A stretch of 43,604 nucleotides of DNA. Source: SG8-4 sp964598225 (GTDB lineage: Bacteria; Planctomycetota; Phycisphaerae; Sedimentisphaerales; Anaerobacaceae). Each line of letters starts with the position of its first letter. The first letter of the stretch is position 1. Below are positions 33,459 to 41,469 of the stretch, one piece after another. The position numbers were made by a program, and so were the translations under genes. Location: positions 1 to 43,604 of the forward strand of contig CAZRBG010000050.1 of assembly GCA_964598225.1 (NCBI GenBank), given 5' to 3'. A model generated the notes under the pieces. The model saw only the letters and a list, made by a program, of their open reading frames with translations, made no database searches and had not been told where the DNA came from.

Positions 33459-34087
33459 TGTCCGTCCCCCTGACTCGTTCCCTTCATTTTGTCCTGCCAC
33501 TCCTTCAGGGCCGAGTTGATGATGCGCTCGACCCGGACGCTTGTCTGCGTAGCCCCGGTGACCGCGTGAAACTCACTTGGCCCCAGTGTCTCGCCGGGAC
33601 GCTTCATGGTCAGGGGTTTTCCTTCGTCTGAAATCTCCTTGCCTTCGAACTGAGCCTTGAAGGGTTCCTTGGTTATCTCTGCCCCCAGGCCGGGCGTTTC
33701 TTTCTGCTCGTAAAAGGCGATTCCGGTAACCGTGGTTTTGTCCGGCTCTATACCTATCACGCCCTTGACAGGCGCCCAGAATCCCTGCCCCGAAAAAGGG
33801 AGGGCATAAGCGTCAATTTGCCCGTTCGTCTTAGCCGTGTAAGCCCCGCCCGAGGAAGCATCCGGCTCCTCTATGGTATCCTCGAACTGACGGTGCAGTT
33901 CCAATCTGCTCATCTGCTCTTGATCCACGTCTGGCAGGACCGAAAGCACAGCCTTCTCGAAAGCCAGTCTTTCGTTGGCTTCCACTCGTTCGCTCGTCAA
34001 GCGGGTCAGACCGATCACAACCGTGCTGAACGCAGCCGTCACAACGAACATATAAAATATCGGAAACCACGGTTTTTCTCGGATCAT
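33455..34087 (-). CDS. nqrC: NqrC, FMN-bearing subunit of Na+-NQR
   Basis: A 210-residue protein with one N-terminal membrane helix (IFYMFVVTAAFSTVVIGLTRL). The C-terminal FMN-binding domain has AVTGATQTS; the threonine at position 180 is the expected site of covalent FMN attachment (family motif S/T-G-A-T). FMN attachment in the family requires ApbE, which is not in this window. The gene overlaps nqrB and nqrD by four bases each, so the operon is translationally linked. Confidence 0.92.
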   Translation of the reverse strand: MIREKPWFPIFYMFVVTAAFSTVVIGLTRLTSERVEANERLAFEKAVLSVLPDVDQEQMSRLELHRQFEDTIEEPDASSGGAYTAKTNGQIDAYALPFSGQGFWAPVKGVIGIEPDKTTVTGIAFYEQKETPGLGAEITKEPFKAQFEGKEISDEGKPLTMKRPGETLGPSEFHAVTGATQTSVRVERIINSALKEWQDKMKGTSQGDGQ

Positions 34088-35109
34088 TTTTCCGCTTTCT
34101 TCGTATTGCGAGATTTATAAGACCTCACGCCAACATCAATAATAGGAGCAAACATATTGCCGATCAGGATTGAGAACATCAGGCCGCCGTTAAATATGGA
34201 GAAGTTCCTGATCACTACGGTGCAAACGCCGATTATGATGGCGTAGATCACTTTGGCCTGCTCGGTCCTCGGTGCGCTGATCGGATCGGTCGCCATGTAA
34301 AACGCGCCGAACAGAAATCCGCCACCAAGAACCGCAGTCAGAGCGCCCGGCACGGGTTCGACGCCGAAAGAGTGCAGAATCTGATTCAATACCGCATAGG
34401 TTATGACCAAAGTTAGAATGATCTTCCTGCTGGCCGTCCTGGTCCAGAACAGATACGAGCCCCCGATCAAAATCACAATCGCGCTGGTAACCCCCATGGT
34501 CCCGCTGATACGACCGAGGGCCAACTCGCTGAGTAATGCCCCCTTTGTAACAGCAACCACTTCATCCTCTCCGACATCGGGCGGTATTTCGTTCGCTCCG
34601 CCTTCTTCGATCACAATCCTGCCTGCCTTGAGATGCGCCATCGGCGTCGCGCCCGTGACGACGTCGGGACTTCTCGCCGTGGTCCACATACCCAGCGCTC
34701 CCAGAGGCCCTTCCGCAACCGGCGCCCAGGTTGATGTCAGGGCGATAGGAAAGCAAACGTAGACGAAGCATCTTCCCACCATGGCCGGGTTGAAGATATT
34801 GCGTGCGAATCCGCCGAAGACTTCCTTGCCGAACATCAAGGCAAAAGCGACTCCGATCGCAACGACGTGCAGCGGAACGGTAGGCGGCATAATCATAGCG
34901 AAAATCGTGGTAGTTACGAACACCGCTTCGCTAACCGGCTCGCCCCGCTTTCGGCAGAAGATATATTCAACGATGAAGCCGATAAACGCCGCCCACAAGG
35001 TGATAAACAGACTGCGCCACCCGAAGAAATAGATGCTGGCCGCCAAACAGGGTATCAGCGCCAAGACAACGCGTCTGTTAATAGCTTGTTTTCTGAGGAC
35101 CTTCTTCAT
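34084..35109 (-). CDS. nqrB: NqrB, main membrane subunit of Na+-NQR
   Basis: A 341-residue polytopic protein, shorter than the ~410 of many NqrB proteins, mainly at the N-terminus. It contains about nine or ten membrane helices, the covalent FMN motif DVVTGATPM with T155, and the sodium-channel-associated GEPVSEAVFVTTTIFAMIMP and FARNIFNPAMVGR segments seen in NqrB/RnfD. The 5' region holds a long inverted repeat. Upstream of it, where nqrA usually sits, there is a rubrerythrin gene. The shorter length also fits RnfD-like forms, but the operon has nqrF. Confidence 0.9.
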   Translation of the reverse strand: MKKVLRKQAINRRVVLALIPCLAASIYFFGWRSLFITLWAAFIGFIVEYIFCRKRGEPVSEAVFVTTTIFAMIMPPTVPLHVVAIGVAFALMFGKEVFGGFARNIFNPAMVGRCFVYVCFPIALTSTWAPVAEGPLGALGMWTTARSPDVVTGATPMAHLKAGRIVIEEGGANEIPPDVGEDEVVAVTKGALLSELALGRISGTMGVTSAIVILIGGSYLFWTRTASRKIILTLVITYAVLNQILHSFGVEPVPGALTAVLGGGFLFGAFYMATDPISAPRTEQAKVIYAIIIGVCTVVIRNFSIFNGGLMFSILIGNMFAPIIDVGVRSYKSRNTKKAEK

Positions 35110-35120
35110 AAATACTAAAG

Positions 35121-35244
35121 GAAGTTAAGAAGATAAGAAGATATGATGAAACAGAATGATGAATATCGAATGTCCAATGTCCGACTCAGAACTTCGATAT
35201 TCGATATTCATCCTCTCTTCCCATCTTCTTATCTTCCTATCTTC
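35121..35244. repeat. Long inverted repeat / stem-loop upstream of nqrB
   Basis: The left arm (35121-35142, GAAGTTAAGAAGATAAGAAG then AT) pairs with 35223-35244 with two mismatches in 22 bases. An inner perfect 13-bp pair is GATGAATATCGAA (35158-35170) with TTCGATATTCATC (35200-35212). Together they make a 124-nt imperfect hairpin between rubrerythrin and nqrB. It could be a MITE-type element, a terminator/attenuator for the rubrerythrin transcript, or a leader structure for the nqr mRNA. Confidence 0.7.
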
Positions 35245-35250
35245 TCTGCA

Positions 35251-35751
35251 TCACTCAACCGGCATGAACTTGTCCTTGCTCGAGCCGCAAACCGGGCAGA
35301 CGTCCGGCGCATCTCCGACCACCGTATTGCCGCAAACACCGCAAACGTGTATTACTTCATCCGGCATATCTTCGCCTTTCGCCAGTATCTGGGCGGCATC
35401 ATCGTAGAGCCTGGCGTGCACCCTTTCGACTGCCATCGCATTCTGAAACGACGTCAGCGCCGCCTTGTTACCCTCGGCCTTGGCCTCCTTGGCAAAATCC
35501 GGATACATTTCCTTGAACTCGTAACTCTCGCCTTCGACCGCCGCCTTGAGGTTCTCCGCTGTCGATCTTACCTCGCCCAGTACACGAAGGTGGGCGTGTG
35601 CGTGCACGGTTTCTGCCGCCGCGGCGGCACGAAACAGCCTCGCGATCCCCGGTTTACCTTCGGCATCGGCCATCTTCGCAAACGCCAGATAACGACGATT
35701 TGCCTGGCTTTCTCCCGCAAAAGCCTCCTTCAAGTTGTCTACACTTGCCAT
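35251..35751 (-). CDS. rbr: Rubrerythrin
   Basis: A 166-residue protein. The ATG at 35751 is chosen because AAGGAG lies six bases before it; the ATG at 35757 is directly abutting that site. The N-terminal diiron ferritin-like domain has NLKEAFAGESQANRRYLAFA, AAAAAETVHAHAHL, and two more E/H motifs (AVEGESYEFKEMYPDFAKEA, MAVERVHARLYDD). The C-terminal rubredoxin domain has VCGVCGN ... VCPVCGSSKDKF with two CXXC pairs. It reduces hydrogen peroxide in the cytoplasm of anaerobes and microaerophiles. It sits upstream of nqrB and is transcribed the same way. Confidence 0.96.
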   Translation of the reverse strand: MASVDNLKEAFAGESQANRRYLAFAKMADAEGKPGIARLFRAAAAAETVHAHAHLRVLGEVRSTAENLKAAVEGESYEFKEMYPDFAKEAKAEGNKAALTSFQNAMAVERVHARLYDDAAQILAKGEDMPDEVIHVCGVCGNTVVGDAPDVCPVCGSSKDKFMPVE

Positions 35752-36018
35752 AACCATCTCCTTGAAACTTCTCTTCCCGTGTCAAAAAACACAATTTCTA
35801 AAACGGGCATCCCCTTCTGTGCCCTGTATCAATAGGCCAACTATAACAAAACTTTTCAAGACTGCAACTCTTTTTGAAGCGTTTTGAGTCAAACTCAGTC
35901 ACTCGAACCGAAAGGACCGCCCATTCTCCGAGAAAATGCACAGATTTTTATACCCAAAGGGGAGACTCAACTGTGTTATAAGCGTTGTTTGTCCTAAGCT
36001 TGGGAAAGTCAATCGCTC

Positions 36019-36564
36019 ATGATCGAAGATAAATTGTTGATATGGAAGTTCAAATGCGGCAGTAGTGATGCGCTGCGGCGGATCTATGAGAAGTACAAAA
36101 AGGATCTACTCAGGCTGGCAACTATGCTCCTTAACAACGTGAGCGATGCTGAGGATATAGTGCACGATGTCTTTGTATCGTTCGTCAAATCGGCTGAGAC
36201 GTTCAAGCTCAACGGCAATCTCAAAAGCTATTTGCTGACCTGCGTCGCCAATCGCGCCCGAAACAGAAACCGCGCGAATCAGCATCGAAAAGCCACAAGG
36301 CTGGATCAGGCAGAACCGTTTGTGTCGGATGGAAAACGCCCGGATCAGTGGCTCATCTACAGCGAAGAACTGAGAAAATGGAGCGATACAATGTCGCGAC
36401 TTCCATACGAGCAGCGAGAGGTCGTGATCCTGCACCTTCGAGGCGGCATGAAGTTCAGAGAAATAGCCGAATTACAGGGCATTTCGGTCAACACGGTAAA
36501 GGGCCGATATCGGTATGGAATTAACAAGCTGCGGTCAATCTTAAATGGTGAGGTGGAAAAGTGA
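36019..36564 (+). CDS. ECF-type RNA polymerase sigma factor
   Basis: A 181-residue sigma factor of the ECF type. Region 2: ALRRIYEKYKKDLLRLATML, AEDIVHDVFVSFVKSAETF and LKSYLLTCVANRARNRNRAN. Region 4: LPYEQREVVILHLRGGMKFR and EIAELQGISVNTVKGRYRYG. Its stop overlaps the next gene's GTG by three bases (GTGA), so the two are coupled. It controls a small number of target genes in response to envelope or starvation signals; the trigger is unknown. Confidence 0.9.
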   Translation: MIEDKLLIWKFKCGSSDALRRIYEKYKKDLLRLATMLLNNVSDAEDIVHDVFVSFVKSAETFKLNGNLKSYLLTCVANRARNRNRANQHRKATRLDQAEPFVSDGKRPDQWLIYSEELRKWSDTMSRLPYEQREVVILHLRGGMKFREIAELQGISVNTVKGRYRYGINKLRSILNGEVEK

Positions 36565-37433
36565 GATCGACAGAGAATATAGAAAAAGTTGTGAGGAATC
36601 TGGATCTGGGTATAGATACCGGTTCTCAAAAGGATCAAGCAGTACTTGTTGAATTACTTGAAGCGCAGCAAAAAACCAGGAAAACACGGACGGCGTCAGC
36701 CGTACCGAATATAGAGAGAACTATTATGAAAAGTCCAATTACAAAATTAGCCGCTGCGGCGGCAGTCATCGCCGTGGCCGTTCTGGGATTGTTTGAATTC
36801 GTCCGCACCGATGGCACGTCCGGCGTGGTCTGGGCCGATGTGGCTCAGAATGTCCAGGCAAGCCGGGGTGTCATCTTCCGCGTCAGGAACACCGCGACGG
36901 GTTCGCAGAGCGCCGGTCCCGACTATACTATGAACTACTTGTCCAGCACACACTCACGACGGGCTGACTCATACAAGGGAGACCAGATCACACAGACTAT
37001 CTATAGCGACTTCAACACAAAGACCGTGATCCTGGTTGACCCCAGTCACAAGTCATACGTCAACATGACCTTCGAAAACATGGGACAGAGGGACTTCCTG
37101 ACAGACCCGAAAAGGATCGTGCAGATGTTCCTGTCTTGCGAGCACCGGGAAATAGGCCGCAAGACTGTCGAGGGCGTAATCTGTGAAGGTATTGAAACTA
37201 CTGACCCGACATTCGACGACTCTGAGCCTGGTTATACGACCGACAGTGTCATGGCTCGAATATGGGTCAGCGTGGAAACGGGCTACCCCGTCCAGGTCGA
37301 GATCGAAATTGTCAGAAACAATGGCAAGATACGGATTGGGGCCGTCGCGGATCAGTTCCAGTGGGACGTAGAGCTGGACGAGAAAATGTTCGAGCCCAAC
37401 ATCCCGGCGGACTACACCGATATATCGCCTTGA
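36561..37433 (+). CDS. LolA/DUF2092-like exported protein coupled to the ECF sigma factor
   Basis: A 290-residue protein starting with GTG at 36561. The first ~60 residues are soluble; then IMKSPITKLAAAAAVIAVAV is a membrane or signal helix with a very long N-terminal stretch before it, as in anti-sigma-type fusions. The C-terminal 200 residues (VVWADVAQNVQASRGVIFRV, IYSDFNTKTVILVDPSHKSY, IGRKTVEGVICEGIETTDPT, ARIWVSVETGYPVQVEIEIV) match the outline of the LolA-like/DUF2092 family. Planctomycetes often pair such proteins with ECF sigma factors. Its cytoplasmic head may restrain the sigma factor (inference). A strong hairpin follows. Confidence 0.7.
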   Translation: MRSTENIEKVVRNLDLGIDTGSQKDQAVLVELLEAQQKTRKTRTASAVPNIERTIMKSPITKLAAAAAVIAVAVLGLFEFVRTDGTSGVVWADVAQNVQASRGVIFRVRNTATGSQSAGPDYTMNYLSSTHSRRADSYKGDQITQTIYSDFNTKTVILVDPSHKSYVNMTFENMGQRDFLTDPKRIVQMFLSCEHREIGRKTVEGVICEGIETTDPTFDDSEPGYTTDSVMARIWVSVETGYPVQVEIEIVRNNGKIRIGAVADQFQWDVELDEKMFEPNIPADYTDISP

Positions 37434-37451
37434 AAGTAGCAACGAGTAGCA

Positions 37452-37485
37452 GCCTCATCCTGATTGTTTTTTATCAGGATGAGGC
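37452..37485. terminator. Bidirectional hairpin terminator
   Basis: Perfect 13-bp arms (GCCTCATCCTGAT and ATCAGGATGAGGC) with an 8-nt T-rich loop TGTTTTTT. It lies between the converging ends of the LolA-like gene (plus, stop at 37433) and the HEAT protein gene (minus, stop at 37504). It lacks a long 3' T-run but is the only strong hairpin at a gene junction in the window. Confidence 0.75.
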
Positions 37486-37503
37486 TTGTATCGAACGGTA
37501 GGA

Positions 37504-39975
37504 CTATTTCGGCGGTTTTTTTGCCTGGACTTCCAGGCCTTCGAGCTTGCCGCCGTTTGGACCGCGAACGGCAAGGCAGAACTGCCACGCGCTGGTGTCC
37601 TGCGTGACCTTGAGCATCAATTTGTTCCAGCCTTTCTGCAGAGTTACGGGGACCTTGTGCTCGCCGGGTACGGCGGCGCCGCCGGCTCTGTCGGCGTGGA
37701 CGAGCTTGCCGTTGAGCCATAGTTTGTTGCCGTCGTCTGTGCCGTACTCGATCCTTGCCGGCTGTTGTGTGTCAGAATGCACCCAGGTTCGGACATAGCC
37801 TGCCTTGTGCCGGCCGCCGAGGGCCGCTCCCAGGTCGAACATCCAGGGTCTGTTGCCGGTCTCGCTGATCGGCAGCGGCTTCCAGTTCACCGGCTCCACT
37901 CCACCCTCTTCCGGGCCGAATGCCGCATCGAAAGTATCCTCGAAAGGTCTCGAATAGGGGCCGCAGACCTGCCACGCCATGACGTAGTCCCGGAACTTGT
38001 CGATGAGATTGACTACGGCGTTTGCCTGCTTTTTGATGGATTGGCTCTGCGACTTTTCGCGTAGAGACACCGCCGCTGCTTTGGCCTGTTCCGGGGCCGA
38101 TCCCATCACGTTGCGAATAACACCGAGCATGGCAAGCTCGGCCTCGGCTCGCACGCTGCCGTCAGAGAGCAGCGGCTCTACTAATTCTATCGCTGCCGGA
38201 TCGTCCGACTTTGCCAGGCAGGACAGGACTTGCTTCTTCTCGTCAGCCTGTTCGGCGGCTTTCAGCAGTTCGGAGCATATATCCAGCATTTCGCCGGACG
38301 CAACGGAACCGGTGCTTAGTTGGCGCACGCAGCCCCGAAGGGCCACTACCCGATGGGTCCGGTTCGACGTGGTCTTGAATATCTTCAGCAGCGTGCGGGC
38401 GGCGGTAGCATCCGGCCAATCGGCAAGGGTCCTCACTGCAGTGTCGCGCACCTCAGCGTTGCCGGCGTCGAGGTTTCCGCTCACGACCTCGAACGCCTGC
38501 TCGCCGCCGATGCCGCCAAGAACGCGAAGCAAAGAGCACTTTGCGGCTACCGATGAATCCATTGCCGCAAGTATTGGCTCGGTAGCGGTCTCTTCATCGA
38601 GCTTGCGGGAAACTGCGATGACGGCACGCTCGGCTTCGGCTCTGGCCGTGTTACCTTTGAGGTTTACGAGCAGATCAATCACGGCCTTCTGATCCTCAGC
38701 GCCCGCCAGGTCCGAGAGCGCCTCGAATGCGGCTTCGCGAACGTCGGCGTTGTTATCCGAAGCGGCTACGAGCAACTCATCAACCGCTTCTGAAGCTTCG
38801 CGATCGTGCAGTATTTCGATCAGTTGAGCCTTTGTTTCGCTGTCGCTTTCCTTCATCGATTTGATGATTTGTCCGTTGATGTCTTTGCCGGGCAGCCGCC
38901 TCAGACTCGAAGCCGAAAGAGAGCTGTCTTGTTCGTCGCCGTCATCGAGTACATCTACCAGAACCTTCACCGAATCGGCGTCGCCGATGTCGCCCAGGGA
39001 TTTAATCGCCAATGCGCGCAATTCCGGATTGCGGCTGGAGACGGCATCGGTAATGACGGGCCTCAGGGCTTCTTCTTCACCCCGGGCGACCAGTGCATCG
39101 AGCATCAACACCTGCGTCTCGGCGTCGAGTGTATTGAGACCGGCTGCGAAACGCTCGGTGACGCCCTCGCCTTTCAGCGCGACGATCATGTCGATGGCCA
39201 TGCCTCGAACCTTCCAGTCGTCACTCTTAACCGCTTCCATCAGCAAGTCTGCGGCCTTATCCGGCTGGGCCTCGATAGTCCCTGCGAATGCCCCCATGCG
39301 AACGTGCTCGGGAGCGCCCGGACTATTGAGCTGTTTGTAGATCGCAAGCGCTTCGTCGAGTCTGTCCCAGGCCATAAGACGGTCTGCGGCACAAAGCAAT
39401 CCATCGGCAACTGCGGCCTTCAATTCCGCAGAAGCATCTTCGTAACTTTCGGACAGGGCTCTTACCGCCTGCTGTGAAGCGGTGCGTCCCAGAGCCCAGG
39501 CCGCGGCGCCGGCAACCTCTTTGTCTCTGTCTTCGAGCAGCGGCAATAAGGCACTTACGTTCCGGTCTTTAGCCCGTATAGCAAGCGAATGGATGATCCC
39601 GACCTTCACCTGGCCACTGGTCCTGCTGAGAGCGTCTCTCAGGGCTTTGTCGGCCTCGGGAAATTTCATAGACTCCAGCGCATAGCGGGCGATATGCGAG
39701 TTTTGCGCATCCGTGAGCAACTCGCCGAGCGCCTCGACCGACTCGACCGTCCCGATGACCCGCAGCACTCGGCAGGCGTGATCCTTCTCCATACGTGGCG
39801 CATCGCTCTTGATCGTTTTGATCGCCTTTAGCTCCAGATTCTTTACAGCTTCCGGGCCTGCCTCAGTCGCGGCGACCACCTCGGTGTCGACCGTGTCAGT
39901 ATCCGCCAGGATTGGATTTGCCGCGAACATGCAGCATAATATCAATAAACCAGTAATCAGCCGGTAACGTTTCAT
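37504..39975 (-). CDS. Large exported HEAT-repeat protein with C-terminal beta-domain
   Basis: An 823-residue protein, starting at the ATG at 39975 with AAGGAG upstream, and with a signal peptide (ITGLLILCCMFAANPILA). Residues about 30-650 are a solenoid of HEAT/PBS-like helical repeats with the recurring pattern VRxxAxxALxxLGD (for example LRALAIKSLGDIGDADSVKV and VREAAFEALSDLAGAEDQKA). The last 160 residues are beta-rich (GYVRTWVHSDTQQPARIEYG, DDGNKLWLNGKLVHADRAGG, GWNKLMLKVTQDTSAWQFCL), the kind of module found in planctomycete sugar-binding and sulfatase-linked proteins. The function is probably surface binding or scaffolding; nothing catalytic is visible. Confidence 0.8.
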   Translation of the reverse strand: MKRYRLITGLLILCCMFAANPILADTDTVDTEVVAATEAGPEAVKNLELKAIKTIKSDAPRMEKDHACRVLRVIGTVESVEALGELLTDAQNSHIARYALESMKFPEADKALRDALSRTSGQVKVGIIHSLAIRAKDRNVSALLPLLEDRDKEVAGAAAWALGRTASQQAVRALSESYEDASAELKAAVADGLLCAADRLMAWDRLDEALAIYKQLNSPGAPEHVRMGAFAGTIEAQPDKAADLLMEAVKSDDWKVRGMAIDMIVALKGEGVTERFAAGLNTLDAETQVLMLDALVARGEEEALRPVITDAVSSRNPELRALAIKSLGDIGDADSVKVLVDVLDDGDEQDSSLSASSLRRLPGKDINGQIIKSMKESDSETKAQLIEILHDREASEAVDELLVAASDNNADVREAAFEALSDLAGAEDQKAVIDLLVNLKGNTARAEAERAVIAVSRKLDEETATEPILAAMDSSVAAKCSLLRVLGGIGGEQAFEVVSGNLDAGNAEVRDTAVRTLADWPDATAARTLLKIFKTTSNRTHRVVALRGCVRQLSTGSVASGEMLDICSELLKAAEQADEKKQVLSCLAKSDDPAAIELVEPLLSDGSVRAEAELAMLGVIRNVMGSAPEQAKAAAVSLREKSQSQSIKKQANAVVNLIDKFRDYVMAWQVCGPYSRPFEDTFDAAFGPEEGGVEPVNWKPLPISETGNRPWMFDLGAALGGRHKAGYVRTWVHSDTQQPARIEYGTDDGNKLWLNGKLVHADRAGGAAVPGEHKVPVTLQKGWNKLMLKVTQDTSAWQFCLAVRGPNGGKLEGLEVQAKKPPK

Positions 39976-40029
39976 TTTGTTCTCCTTGTCATGTACAGCC
40001 CATTGGGGTTCTTTATCGTTCAAAATTCC

Positions 40030-41307
40030 TCACAGCCTCCAGGGTTGACGGTATGCCCTCGACGCAAGACGATTTGCCTGCTCGTCTCCGATGAACTCTT
40101 CTTTTACCGGGTCCCACTTTACTGTCCTGTTCAGCCGGCGGCAGATATTCGCGGCATGGCATGCGGTTATCGAACGATGCGCCCCCTCTGCCGGAGCCGC
40201 GGGCTGTCTTCGCGACTTGAAGCTGTTGAGAAAATCTCGCACGTGGTCATCCACGGGATAACCTTTGCCGAGCTTGCGTTTGGACCTGAGCGATTTCGGA
40301 TGGACTTCGAGGTGGCCCGAATCGTCCACTTCCACCCAGCCCTCGGTTCCCTCGAAGCGTACGCCGCAGGAACCGCGACCTATGTTGCCACGCAGGATGA
40401 GCTTCAGTCCGTCCTCGTAATATGCCTCCACGTCCTCGCCAATCTTATTATAAACGACCGGAGAAGTGCCGTCTTTCTTTGCCGCCCACTGACAGAGATC
40501 GACCGTATGACTGCCCCACTCGGTGTACGAGCCGCCGGCGAAATCCAGATGGCCGCCCCAGAATCTTCGCGAGGGATACCTGGAATTGTAAGGTCTCCAA
40601 GATGCCGGGCCGAGCCAGAGGTCCCAGTCGAGAACCTCCCGCGGCGGTTCCGGTTCGGCGGGCAGGATGGTATCGTACGTCTCGTGCCAGTTCGGCGCTT
40701 TCTCGGCATGAACCGTCTTCAATTCGCCGAGAAGTCCTTTGTGAACGAGGCTGGTCGCGAACATGAACTGGCTGACGTTGCGACGCTGCGTGCCGCACTG
40801 AAAAATCCTGCGATAACGTTTCATCGTATCGGCCACCGCCCTGCCTTCGGTGATCGTCACGCTCATCGGCTTTTCGCAGTACATGTCCTTGCCCGCGCGA
40901 GCGGTCAGACACGCCGCCGCGGAATGCCAGTAGTCACCCGTCGCGATCAGAACGGCCTCGATATCTTCTCTTGCCAGCAGCTCCCTCAGGTCGATATAAG
41001 CATCGCAATCTTTGTTGCCGTAATGTCGATTGACGGTATCCCGGGCGATTTTGCGCCTATTGCCTTTGACGTCGCACACTGCTACCATCTGCACGTCGTC
41101 CTCGCGCATGAACGCGGGCATTACGTGGCTTCCGCGTCCGCCGAATCCTATGGTTCCCATCACGATGCGTTCGCTGGCCGCAGGTTTGCCCTGTGCACCA
41201 AGCGCCGTCGAACTGACAATTTCAGGCGCTGCTACAAGCCCGCCCGCCAGAGCGGCCTTTCGTAGGAATCGGCGCCGGCTGATTTGTTTGCTTTGCGTCC
41301 GTTTCAT
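40030..41307 (-). CDS. Tat-exported Gfo/Idh/MocA-family oxidoreductase
   Basis: A 425-residue NAD(P)-dependent oxidoreductase of the Gfo/Idh/MocA family with a twin-arginine signal (ISRRRFLRKAALAGGLVAAP). Residues about 45-160 form the Rossmann domain: GTIGFGGRGSHVMPAF, VAVCDVKGNR, and the family motif CEKPMS. A C-terminal beta-sheet domain follows. It probably oxidises or isomerises a sugar or polyol in the periplasm; members with Tat signals are very common in planctomycetes, where they carry the cofactor out folded. Its Shine-Dalgarno is AAAGGA before the ATG at 41307. The adjacent divergent gene encodes a glycan-lyase-like protein. Confidence 0.9.
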   Translation of the reverse strand: MKRTQSKQISRRRFLRKAALAGGLVAAPEIVSSTALGAQGKPAASERIVMGTIGFGGRGSHVMPAFMREDDVQMVAVCDVKGNRRKIARDTVNRHYGNKDCDAYIDLRELLAREDIEAVLIATGDYWHSAAACLTARAGKDMYCEKPMSVTITEGRAVADTMKRYRRIFQCGTQRRNVSQFMFATSLVHKGLLGELKTVHAEKAPNWHETYDTILPAEPEPPREVLDWDLWLGPASWRPYNSRYPSRRFWGGHLDFAGGSYTEWGSHTVDLCQWAAKKDGTSPVVYNKIGEDVEAYYEDGLKLILRGNIGRGSCGVRFEGTEGWVEVDDSGHLEVHPKSLRSKRKLGKGYPVDDHVRDFLNSFKSRRQPAAPAEGAHRSITACHAANICRRLNRTVKWDPVKEEFIGDEQANRLASRAYRQPWRL

Positions 41308-41469
41308 GGATGTCCTTTCTTTCCAAAGAATACTGCTTATTATTAGGCCTGTTTCTGTTTCATAGCTTGACCTGACCGGCTGAGATTGTATACGATATGC
41401 GCATCTTTGACAAGTCGCCGGCTTATAGCAAAACCTGGATTAATCGCGATTGATAACAAGGTGATTAAA

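Noticed and set aside
31101..35109. Reading the operon as Rnf instead of Nqr
   Set aside because: The last gene encodes an NADH-oxidising FAD/[2Fe-2S] protein with the NqrF layout, and no RnfB or RnfC gene is present.
37504..39975. Long open frames antisense to the HEAT-repeat gene
   Set aside because: They mirror the repeated codons of the real gene and have no ribosome sites or recognisable domains.
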